A DNA stretch of 40,676 bases, taken from Nitrospirota bacterium. GTDB taxonomy: Bacteria; Nitrospirota; Thermodesulfovibrionia; Thermodesulfovibrionales; UBA6898. Shown piece after piece: positions 33,370-40,305 of this stretch. The notes under the pieces are model-generated. The model ran no database searches. It had not been told where the DNA came from and saw nothing but the letters and a program-made list of their open reading frames with translations. The stretch covers positions 1 through 40,676 of the forward strand of contig SCQH01000043.1 in NCBI GenBank assembly GCA_004321925.1, in the 5' to 3' direction. The stretch's first letter is position 1, and the number at the start of each line of letters is the position of its first letter. The position numbers were made by a program, and so were the translations under genes.

Positions 33370-34812
33370 ATGCTTTTGAAGATCGTTATGAAACTCATGG
33401 GCAGCAGGGGGGTCGGTATCGGGGGACTTCTGCTGATGCTTCTTCTTTCCGGCTGCATGCAGAATATCAAGGAGCCCTCCTATGCCGGCAGGTTCTATCC
33501 CGCGGACCGGTATGAGCTGAGGGATATGGTCACTGACCTGCTCTCAAAGGCAGAGCCGTCTAAGACAGACGGAAGGCTGGTTGCCCTGATAGCGCCTCAT
33601 GCAGGCTACCGGTTCTCGGGCCAGACGGCTGCGAAGGCAGTGCAGCAGCTCAGGGACCGTCAGATCGATACGGTCATCATCATAGGGGCGAGTCATCACC
33701 GGAATTTGCAGGGGGCCTATGTCTATAGCCGGGGCGGCATGCGCACTCCCCTCGGAGACCTCATGGTCAACGAGAAGGTCAGCCAGGCCCTTATCAACCG
33801 CACTGCCGGGGTGACCGATGATCCTGCCGCCTTTGAGAAGGAGCATGTCATTGAGGCTCTCCTGCCGCTGCTCCAGGGGGTGAGGAAGGACCTCATGATC
33901 GTGCCTGTCCTCACCGGGAACCTGTCGCGGGAGACCTTTGACTTTCTCTCAAAAAGGCTGGCCGAGGTGGTCGGCGCCGACGACAGGATCATGCTGCTTG
34001 CCAGCACCGACCTGTCCCATTATCATGACTATGCTACGGCCATGAACATGGACCGCAAGATCATCGAAGCCCTCGAAAGGATGTCTCCGGACGATCTGGA
34101 GCAGTACCTCACCGCCGGGGAGGGTGAGATGTGCGGAAGATTTCCGGTGATGCTCACGATGAATGCCGCGGCCCGGCTCGGCGCCAACAGCGGGCAGCTC
34201 TATGATTACAGGAATTCCGGGGACGCCACCGGTGAGAAGGACAATGTCGTGGGCTATGCGGCGCTGGGGCTTTATCAAAAGATGCTCGACGAAAAGGAGC
34301 GCTCAGAGCTCCTGTCGATCGCCCGCAGGACGGTCGACGACTATATCAGGCATGGCAGGGTCCCTGATGTGACGACTGCCGACCCAAGGCTCAATGCTTA
34401 CGGCACCACCTTCATTTCCCTGACCCGCAAGGGGACGCTTCGGGGCTGCATCGGCAATGTCCGCAACCCGATGCCTCTGTATAAATCTGTCCTGCTGAAC
34501 ACAATCGCGGCCAGCTCAAAGGACCACCGCTTTGCGCCGGTGAAGCAGGAGGAGCTGCAGGACCTTGAGGTAGAGGTCTCTGTCCTCTCGCCGTTCGAAC
34601 CGGTGTCTGATATCGGTGAGGTGAACATAGGCACTCATGGCCTCTATCTCGTGAAAGGGAAGAACAGCAGCATCATACTCCCCCAGGTCGCCGCTGAGGC
34701 CGGATGGGACATCTATCTCTTTCTCGGCAAGCTTGCGGTCAAGGCAGGGCTGAAGCCGGAGGAATGGCGGGAAGCCCAGCTCTTCAGGTTCACCGCAGAG
34801 GTCATACGCTGA
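33370..34812 (+). CDS. Lipoprotein fusion of AmmeMemoRadiSam B (MEMO) and A (AMMECR1)
   Basis: The 480-residue protein begins with a signal ending in a lipobox (LLSG, C29), so it is probably a membrane-anchored lipoprotein. The MEMO domain (about 35-305) retains the metal-type residues H77 (APHAGYRFSG), H109/H110 (GASHH) and C255 (MCGRFPV), plus STDLSHYHDY. The AMMECR1 domain (about 310-478) has LRGCIGN (358-363) and KDHRFAPV. In many prokaryotes MEMO, AMMECR1 and a radical SAM enzyme form the AmmeMemoRadiSam system, function unknown. The radical SAM partner is not beside it. The export signal is unusual for this family, which is normally cytoplasmic. Confidence 0.85.
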   Translation: MLLKIVMKLMGSRGVGIGGLLLMLLLSGCMQNIKEPSYAGRFYPADRYELRDMVTDLLSKAEPSKTDGRLVALIAPHAGYRFSGQTAAKAVQQLRDRQIDTVIIIGASHHRNLQGAYVYSRGGMRTPLGDLMVNEKVSQALINRTAGVTDDPAAFEKEHVIEALLPLLQGVRKDLMIVPVLTGNLSRETFDFLSKRLAEVVGADDRIMLLASTDLSHYHDYATAMNMDRKIIEALERMSPDDLEQYLTAGEGEMCGRFPVMLTMNAAARLGANSGQLYDYRNSGDATGEKDNVVGYAALGLYQKMLDEKERSELLSIARRTVDDYIRHGRVPDVTTADPRLNAYGTTFISLTRKGTLRGCIGNVRNPMPLYKSVLLNTIAASSKDHRFAPVKQEELQDLEVEVSVLSPFEPVSDIGEVNIGTHGLYLVKGKNSSIILPQVAAEAGWDIYLFLGKLAVKAGLKPEEWREAQLFRFTAEVIR

Positions 34813-34824
34813 TAATTCGGCCTG

Positions 34825-35175
34825 CTATTTAAGATGACACGTAAGGCAGAGGTCTGAGGGCATTATCCTGAGGAGCTTTGGGTTGCCGGACTTTTCATGC
34901 GGATCATGGCAGGTGATGCAGGTCATTTTCCCGTCCCTGCCAAGAGGCAGTACCCCGCTCTTCATGGCCGGGACAACATCGACCTTGTGTTCTGCCGCAC
35001 CCATCCTGTCAGGGTGGCATTCCAGGCAGAGTCCGGACAGGGGAGCCTTCAGGAGTGTCCCGGCAGCGGCATTATGAGGCGCTGATCTGTGGCATGAGGA
35101 ACAGGGATGTTTTTCAGCGAAGGCGAATGATGCTGACAGGATAATAAGGCTCAGTATAAGCCCGGTCGTTTTCAT
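34825..35175 (-). CDS. Small four-haem c-type cytochrome
   Basis: The 116-residue protein starts with a signal peptide (MKTTGLILSLIILSASFAFA), then four CxxCH motifs: PCSSCH, LCLECH, TCITCH and LCLTCH. It should be exported and carry four covalent haems, as an electron carrier related to doubled-CxxCH or cytochrome c nitrate/sulfate-chain proteins. The ATG at 35175 is chosen because GAGGAGG precedes it and the signal peptide starts there; the longer frame to 35316 lacks a signal. It is convergent with the MEMO-AMMECR1 gene. Electron donor and acceptor are not evident. Confidence 0.88.
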   Translation of the reverse strand: MKTTGLILSLIILSASFAFAEKHPCSSCHRSAPHNAAAGTLLKAPLSGLCLECHPDRMGAAEHKVDVVPAMKSGVLPLGRDGKMTCITCHDPHEKSGNPKLLRIMPSDLCLTCHLK

Positions 35176-35240
35176 CCGCGTCCTCCTCTTATCCCCTATT
35201 ATATCAGATATTATTAACCCGACAATTGAATATCCCAATC

Positions 35241-35328
35241 TGTCATCCCCGGGCTTAAAGCCCCTACTGTTGGCTTGTCGGGGATCTTTCTTTGTTTTCA
35301 GAGAGATTCCGGACAAGCCGGAATGACA
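35241..35328. repeat. 88-bp MITE-like palindromic repeat
   Basis: The ends TGTCAT and ATGACA are inverted. Inside are GGGCTT/AAGCCC and ATTCCGG/CCGGAAT hairpins. It resembles the small palindromic intergenic repeats frequent in Nitrospirota and deltaproteobacteria. It encodes nothing and separates the cytochrome gene from the aminotransferase-like gene. Confidence 0.7.
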
Positions 35329-35360
35329 ACGTTAAACTATTTGCTTGCCGGTTTAATATA

Positions 35361-36404
35361 TCAGACCATGGTTTCTTTCAGGACCCTGAGGAGTTTTTTG
35401 TTCATGTCGTGAGACAGGATGGACAGCCGGAGGAAGCCGTTCCCGAGCCCGTCGATATCACTGCAGTCCCTTATCAGAAAGCCTGCCCTGGATAATCCGG
35501 ACATCACTTTTGCGGCATCTCCATCGATCTTCAGGAGAAAAACATTTGAGTCTGAAGCACAGACGGCCATCCCCGGTATCTTCCTAAGGCCTGAAAAAAG
35601 CGCCCTGCGCTCGTCATCAGTAAATTTCTTTGCGGTCTTTATATAGGTCTTGTCCTTTAAGGCGGTCATGGCTGCCGTGGCAGCGAGGATATTGACGCCC
35701 GCAGGCGCATGTTCCTGCAGCCGCAGGATGGTCGCAGGGGAGGAGACCGCATAGGCGAGTTCAAGCCCCGGGACCCCGAAAAAATGTGCGGTGGTCCGTA
35801 TGACGATGATATTGTCTGACGCACCCGCTCTCTCATACAGCTGGTCATCGCCGGTGAATTCGACGAGCGATTCGTCAAGGACAACATAACTGCCGCTTTC
35901 GGCAACCGCGGAGAGGACCTCGAAAAGCTCTCTCCTGTCGGCCATCCTTCCGGTCATCCTGTTGGGGTTTGAGATGAGCAGGAGGTCTCCCTTGACGCAG
36001 AGTCCTTTGAGCATCACCGGGCCTGCGTCCTTATCAGCAGCTGCATCGCTGGTCAGGATCACCTCTGTCTTATATCCCGCCGCAGCTTTCCGGTACAGCG
36101 GCAGGGCAGGTCCTGCTATCCTGATCGTCCCCGGCCTCAATACTGAAGGTATCAACTCAAGCAGTCCCTGTACTGATCGGCCGAAGAGGAAGCAGTCTTC
36201 AGGAATGCCGAATTTGGAGGAAAAGAATTTCCTCAGCCTGCGGGAGTTTGGGTCGGGATAAAGGTCAACGTCCCTGACAGCCTTTCTGATCGCTGCCTTC
36301 ACCTTCTTTGACGGCCCGAGGGCGCATGTCCCGGCGCTCGCATCGACCACCCTGCTGAGATTCCTGTCCCGCTCTGCTGCGAAGGTATAGATATCTTTTT
36401 CCAT
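35361..36404 (-). CDS. Aminotransferase-fold protein lacking the PLP lysine
   Basis: The 347-residue protein has the fold type I layout of HisC/CobD-type aminotransferases. Conserved pieces are YPDPNSRRLRKFFSSKFGI (49-67), SNPNRMTG (145-152, containing the Asn that contacts PLP), VLDESLVEF (175-183, Asp) and the C-terminal FLRLSI (Arg). The Schiff-base site, RSLTKFYALPGLRLGY-like in relatives, reads RTTAHFFGVPGLELAYAV: the Lys is His207 and the Arg of RLGY is Glu. The DNA reads CAT here on the coding strand. It may bind PLP non-covalently, act as a pseudoenzyme, or carry another function. Divergent from the DUF815 gene, 30 bases apart. Confidence 0.8.
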   Translation of the reverse strand: MEKDIYTFAAERDRNLSRVVDASAGTCALGPSKKVKAAIRKAVRDVDLYPDPNSRRLRKFFSSKFGIPEDCFLFGRSVQGLLELIPSVLRPGTIRIAGPALPLYRKAAAGYKTEVILTSDAAADKDAGPVMLKGLCVKGDLLLISNPNRMTGRMADRRELFEVLSAVAESGSYVVLDESLVEFTGDDQLYERAGASDNIIVIRTTAHFFGVPGLELAYAVSSPATILRLQEHAPAGVNILAATAAMTALKDKTYIKTAKKFTDDERRALFSGLRKIPGMAVCASDSNVFLLKIDGDAAKVMSGLSRAGFLIRDCSDIDGLGNGFLRLSILSHDMNKKLLRVLKETMV

Positions 36405-36434
36405 AGAGAGCTATTATATCATCTCAGGCTGAAT

Positions 36435-37313
36435 ATGGACGATGTATTGGATGAGATCAGGCAGTTGAGGCTGGCCCTCACAAGAATTGCTGATGCCCTT
36501 GCGCCCCGGGCAGACGCGGAAGTGTTTGACCGGCACAGGTCGTTCCGGGCCCTTTCCGGGGGAGGCTGGCTTGTCATAAAAGGGATCGCCTCTCCTGATC
36601 CCGTCAGGTTCCGTGAGTTGAAGGGCATCGATGATATTCTGATCAGCCTGAGGCAGAATACCGAACAGTTCATCCAGGGGCTTCCCTGCAATAATGTGCT
36701 TTTGTACGGCCCCCGGGGGACCGGCAAGTCTTCCGCTATCAAGGCCCTGCTGAGTGAATACGGCCGCCGCGGCCTGCGTATCATCGAGATGCCGAAGGGC
36801 TCCCTTGTCCATCTTGCCGAACTTCAGGAGATGCTCTCTCCGCGGAAGGAAATGTATATCCTCTTTTGCGATGACCTCTCCTTTGACGCAGACGATGAAT
36901 CGTATATCAGCATCAAGACCGTCCTCGAAGGGGGGCTTGGGGCAAGGCCTCAGAATATGCTCATCTATGCCACCTCCAACAGGCGGCATCTCATGCCGGA
37001 GCGCTTCGAAGACAACCTGCCGGTCTTTTCTGAAGGAGAGCTGCAACCCGGCGAGACGCTCGAAGAGAAGATGTCCCTGAGCGATCGTTTCGGCCTGAGG
37101 CTCGGCATCGGCCATTTCGACAAAGAGACGTATCTCGCCATCGTCAGCAATTATGCGCAGATAAGGGGTATCAGGCTCGCAGAGGAAGAGCTGCAGGCCA
37201 GGGCCATGCAGTGGTCTGTCTCCCACGGCAACTTCTCCGGCCGGACCGCCCGCCAGTTCATCGACGACCTCGACGGCCGCCTCAAGACAGATAAAAAGAG
37301 AAAAAAGAAGTAA
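36435..37313 (+). CDS. DUF815-family AAA ATPase
   Basis: The 292-residue protein has a short coiled N-terminus (1-50), a Walker A LLYGPRGTGKSSAIKALL (about 94-111), Walker B ILFCDDLSFD, and the DUF815 stretch SYISIKTVLEGGLGARPQNM and YATSNRRHLMPERF. A C-terminal helical lid ends in a Lys-rich tail. DUF815 proteins are soluble P-loop ATPases without an assigned function. It is divergently placed to the aminotransferase-like gene, sharing a short regulatory gap. Confidence 0.85.
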   Translation: MDDVLDEIRQLRLALTRIADALAPRADAEVFDRHRSFRALSGGGWLVIKGIASPDPVRFRELKGIDDILISLRQNTEQFIQGLPCNNVLLYGPRGTGKSSAIKALLSEYGRRGLRIIEMPKGSLVHLAELQEMLSPRKEMYILFCDDLSFDADDESYISIKTVLEGGLGARPQNMLIYATSNRRHLMPERFEDNLPVFSEGELQPGETLEEKMSLSDRFGLRLGIGHFDKETYLAIVSNYAQIRGIRLAEEELQARAMQWSVSHGNFSGRTARQFIDDLDGRLKTDKKRKKK

Positions 37314-37348
37314 CTGATACGTTCATTGGTAGTCGGAAATTTTTCAGC

Positions 37349-37444
37349 AAATCTCCCCACCCCCTCTTTGCCAAAGAGGGCAATGTTCCCTCCCTTGCCT
37401 CAGGCACCTACCGTTGGTTGGCAAAGGGAGGTCAGGAGGGATTT
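37349..37444. repeat. MITE-like palindromic repeat, 96 bp
   Basis: AAATCTCCCC and GGAGGGATTT form the ends. Inside is a perfect hairpin CCCTCTTTG-C-CAAAGAGGG (37362-37380) and a second arm with GGCAAAGGGAGG. It encodes nothing and lies after the DUF815 gene. The rest of 37314-37608 holds only the vapBC promoter. Confidence 0.7.
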
Positions 37445-37553
37445 TACGACTATCTTTGATGGTTAATACCGATAAACGCATTAATAACTACATTCATTTT
37501 CGAATAACAGTCATAATCAGCCTGCAGCACTGGACTAGTCACTATCCCTCCCC

Positions 37554-37600
37554 TTGACAAGTACCAGAATACTGCATACAATAAAAGCATACAAAGGAGG
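37554..37600 (+). promoter_or_regulatory. Promoter and RBS of vapBC
   Basis: TTGACA (37554-37559), a 17-base spacer and TACAAT (37577-37582) form a near-consensus sigma70 promoter. AAAGGAGG (37593-37600) precedes the vapB ATG (37609) by eight bases. Near-consensus strength suits an antitoxin-first, self-repressed operon. Confidence 0.75.
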
Positions 37601-37608
37601 TGCGTAAT

Positions 37609-37839
37609 ATGCGTGCGACATTAAACATACCTGACGAGCTCCTTTCTGAAGTGCAGAAGATCTCGGGTGAAAAATCCAAGACCAGGGCCATCATCGTTGC
37701 CATGGGGGAGTATGTGCGGGAAAAGAAGATCAGGGACCTGCTGGCCCTCAAGGGGAAGGTGCAGATCGACTATGACTGGGAAAAAGAAGAGGAACTCGAA
37801 CTGAAGCATCAGGAAAAGAGACTGAAACGCCTTGAGTAA
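37609..37839 (+). CDS. vapB: VapB-type antitoxin
   Basis: The antitoxin has 76 residues from the ATG at 37609; an in-frame GTG at 37600 overlaps the RBS and is rejected. The N-terminal ribbon-helix-helix region (MRATLNIPDELLSEVQKISG) should bind the operon promoter. The C-terminal part is highly charged (EKEEELELKHQEKRLKRLE), as expected for the toxin-binding tail. Its stop overlaps the TTG start of vapC. Confidence 0.85.
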   Translation: MRATLNIPDELLSEVQKISGEKSKTRAIIVAMGEYVREKKIRDLLALKGKVQIDYDWEKEEELELKHQEKRLKRLE

Positions 37840-38236
37840 AGCTGAAACGTATATTCTTGCCGATACTACGGTCTGGATCGAGTACTTCAGAGGAAATGCT
37901 CCGGAATCTGTCCTTGAATCGCTTATCCTTGATGGAAAGGTATGGACCTGCGGCCCGGTCCTTTTCGAACTCCTGCAGGGAGTGCGCTCACCGAAGCAGA
38001 AAGAAGCGGTCAAAAATGCGTTCGAAGGCCTGCCATACGTCGAGATGTCAACCGCCCTTTGGGAGCAGGCAGCAGAAATTTACATGTCATTGAGAAAGAG
38101 CGGCATCACCGTCCCTCTGTCGGACTTATTCATAGCTGTCATTGCCATCGAACATAACCTTGCCGTCTTTACCCTGGACAAACATTTCGCCCAAATCCCG
38201 GGCGTAAGGCTCTATCCTGCGCCGCACACCTCATAA
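37832..38236 (+). CDS. vapC: VapC-type PIN-domain toxin
   Basis: The 134-residue PIN ribonuclease has the acidic residues in order: D11 (LADTTVWIEYF), Glu in LFELLQG, Asp in PLSDLFIA, and Asp in FTLDKHFAQ. Such toxins cut tRNA or rRNA and are held by VapB. It starts at TTG, overlapping the vapB stop by eight bases. The last 14 codons are repeated at 40101-40145 in an orphan copy. Confidence 0.88.
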   Translation: MSKAETYILADTTVWIEYFRGNAPESVLESLILDGKVWTCGPVLFELLQGVRSPKQKEAVKNAFEGLPYVEMSTALWEQAAEIYMSLRKSGITVPLSDLFIAVIAIEHNLAVFTLDKHFAQIPGVRLYPAPHTS

Positions 38237-38250
38237 CTGATGTGATGGCA
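38195..38250 (+). repeat. Direct repeat, left copy (vapC 3' end)
   Basis: This 56-base stretch holds the end of vapC and the bases after its stop. It matches 40104-40159 at 52 of 56 positions. The two copies flank the AT-rich membrane protein gene. Confidence 0.85.
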
Positions 38251-38251
38251 C

Positions 38252-38297
38252 ACAATGATAAAGTTAACTAATTCACAATGATAAAGTTAACTAATTC
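38252..38297 (+). repeat. Exact 23-bp tandem duplication across a start codon
   Basis: Two identical 23-base units (38252-38274 and 38275-38297) begin with ACAATGATAAAGTTAACTAA. The second supplies the ATG of the next gene (38278). The first makes a mini-ORF of eight codons (MIKLTNSQ) that ends in a stop overlapping the gene start. Confidence 0.9.
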
Positions 38298-39960
38298 ATC
38301 AACGTCCCCCCAGAGAATTTACTCATATGTGATTGTTCTGTTCCTTTTCCTGTGTCCGACCTCTATGGCCTTAGCCAACCCTACAGTCGGCCCACCAGAT
38401 CCGGCCTCGGCTTTTATATTCCCGATTATTGCAGAGATCGGCGTTGTGATGTATCTCTTGCGGAATCTTTCTTGCAATAAATTTCGGCTTGCCGGCGCTT
38501 TGGTATTACTTCATTCAATCACATATCCTGCATTCCTTTTCGGGACTGCCTCGTTGAAAGGTTCTTCCGTAGGAGGATTTGCTGTTTTGATAGGAGAATT
38601 GATTGTAGTTCTCGTTGAGGGTTCTGGTATATATCTTATAAGTAGATTTAAATGGATTGGACCGTATTCCTCTGGCCGTCTGTCTTATAAACGGGCAATT
38701 GTCGTTTCGACCATTGGAAATATTTGCTCGTTCGTAGTTCCCATAGTAGCCCTTTTCTTTTCGCCATTTTTGGTAGCTGTATTGTTGTCCCTTCCATTTA
38801 CTTTGCCAATATATTTGTTCCTGATATTTTTTTACCTGAGGCAGAAACCATTTATAAAAGCATGGCCTCAAAGAAAACGGATGGTTTTTGTCGCAGCATT
38901 CCTATCAGCAGTTGTTATATGTTCTTTATATTCCTATAATCGTCTTACAAGCTTTTCGCCACCTTATTCTCACGAAAGAGATAAGACTTGTTCTTTGTCA
39001 GATGAGGAAGCAGTGTCTAAAGTTCATGGCTTAATGGGAAAACTAAATATAAGGTATGACACAGCGCCGATTGTCGAAGACAAGTCGCTTTCTAATGTCG
39101 ATTATCCTGGAATACGAAAATTCAAAGATGTCAGATTTGAGTATCCTAACAGAGAGATGAAAGGTCGTTTTTATGTCGGTTGCGAATCCCGTGAAGTCGA
39201 GCACTTTGACAATTTTGAGGCCAAAAAGAAAAATGCAACTGCAGTAGTTTCAAATAAATCACTCGACTATAAGTCAGTTATTGAATCCCTAGCCAAGAAG
39301 ATAGGGATTCCCTCCGACATGCTTTTTGATAAAGTCGACAGGGACTGGCGTAAGGATATCTGGGAAGGTAGGTTTGTTAGGGCGAAGGATGAATACAGGT
39401 ATGAGATGGATTTTGTAAGTATCGGTGTATACCCGAAAACTGGCGAGTTGGCCAAGTATAATAAAGTATACTTTGGCCAAAATTGTCCAACTGACGTTAA
39501 TATTCAAAAAGATAAGGCAATGAAAACTGCAGAATCGGCGTTTCATAAGTTTATATACGGTAAAATACGTGAGCGCGCACATGAATTATATAGCCATGAT
39601 GCTAAGCTTCTTATCATCCAACCCGACCGACCGACTCACGGTCTTAGTGTCGGACAGATCGACAATCTGCCTCTAAAAGAGAGGACTTCACGCTTGGCCT
39701 GGGTAGTGCGCTTTTATTTTACCGGAGGTATCAGTTATCCGAACGGCACAAAATCTGTACCTGACATAAATTCGCCAGACAGAAAAGCATACGAAATGAC
39801 GTTTAATACACGTCGGCATTTATTGAGAAACTTAGGTAGCCCTTTGCAATCTTTTGAAATAAGGATTGATGCGGGTAATGGTGAGATTTTATATGTTTCA
39901 GAAAAGGACTCTCTTAAATACTTTTATCGGTGGCTCTTACCAGAGTATTTGCTAATATGA
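38278..39960 (+). CDS. AT-rich multi-pass membrane protein of unknown function
   Basis: The 560-residue protein has about seven hydrophobic segments in residues 15-225 (for example FIFPIIAEIGVVMYLL and VVSTIGNICSFVVPIVALFF). A large, probably extracytoplasmic domain follows (about 228-545). Its end, IRIDAGNGEILYVSEKDS, resembles the closing strand of PepSY/YcdB-type propeptide domains, a weak match. Base composition is visibly AT-richer than all neighbours, and rarer codons are frequent, suggesting recent transfer. It lies between two copies of a vapC 3' end. No clear RBS precedes the ATG. I do not recognise the family. Confidence 0.7.
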   Translation: MIKLTNSSTSPQRIYSYVIVLFLFLCPTSMALANPTVGPPDPASAFIFPIIAEIGVVMYLLRNLSCNKFRLAGALVLLHSITYPAFLFGTASLKGSSVGGFAVLIGELIVVLVEGSGIYLISRFKWIGPYSSGRLSYKRAIVVSTIGNICSFVVPIVALFFSPFLVAVLLSLPFTLPIYLFLIFFYLRQKPFIKAWPQRKRMVFVAAFLSAVVICSLYSYNRLTSFSPPYSHERDKTCSLSDEEAVSKVHGLMGKLNIRYDTAPIVEDKSLSNVDYPGIRKFKDVRFEYPNREMKGRFYVGCESREVEHFDNFEAKKKNATAVVSNKSLDYKSVIESLAKKIGIPSDMLFDKVDRDWRKDIWEGRFVRAKDEYRYEMDFVSIGVYPKTGELAKYNKVYFGQNCPTDVNIQKDKAMKTAESAFHKFIYGKIRERAHELYSHDAKLLIIQPDRPTHGLSVGQIDNLPLKERTSRLAWVVRFYFTGGISYPNGTKSVPDINSPDRKAYEMTFNTRRHLLRNLGSPLQSFEIRIDAGNGEILYVSEKDSLKYFYRWLLPEYLLI

Positions 39961-40007
39961 ACCTTTCACAATCAATCATTCCGGCCGATCGATGATAAAG
40001 CGCGTGG

Positions 40008-40100
40008 AATAAATAGGGACACATCCCATTTTATACGCCGGTTTAGCTATAGCTGAATGAAGAAGAGAATTTTTGTAAATGGGATGTGTCCCTATTTATT
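40008..40100. repeat. Perfect 24-bp inverted repeat
   Basis: The arms 40008-40031 and 40077-40100 are exact reverse complements, beginning AATAAATAGGGACACATCCC, with a 45-base spacer. It looks like a MITE or a REP-type hairpin of the kind mobilised by REP-associated tyrosine transposases. It abuts the orphan vapC tail. Confidence 0.85.
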
Positions 40101-40159
40101 GAGATTCCGGGCGTAAGACTCTATCCTGCGCCGCACACCTCATAACTGATATGATGTCA
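40101..40159 (+). pseudogene. Orphan 3' end of a second vapC
   Basis: The frame GAG ATT CCG GGC GTA AGA CTC reads EIPGVRLYPAPHTS and stops. It differs from the intact vapC tail (QIPGVRLYPAPHTS) in its first residue only, the other coding changes being silent. No upstream PIN frame remains. It is the right copy of the 56-base direct repeat. Bases 40160-40305 hold no gene I can support. Confidence 0.8.
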
Positions 40160-40305
40160 GATTATAGGAAGACCGGATGTGTCTTTTTGATCCCCTTTGC
40201 CAAATTCCCCATAAATTACCATCCTTACCTTTAGTCCGTAATACCAGGAAATACCATGTGAGGTTAATTCAAAGCCCTTATTATTGCACCATATTTTCTA
40301 TTCAA

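Noticed and set aside
37349-37444. CRISPR repeat or spacer unit
   Set aside because: There is only one palindromic copy, with no regular spacing and no cas genes.
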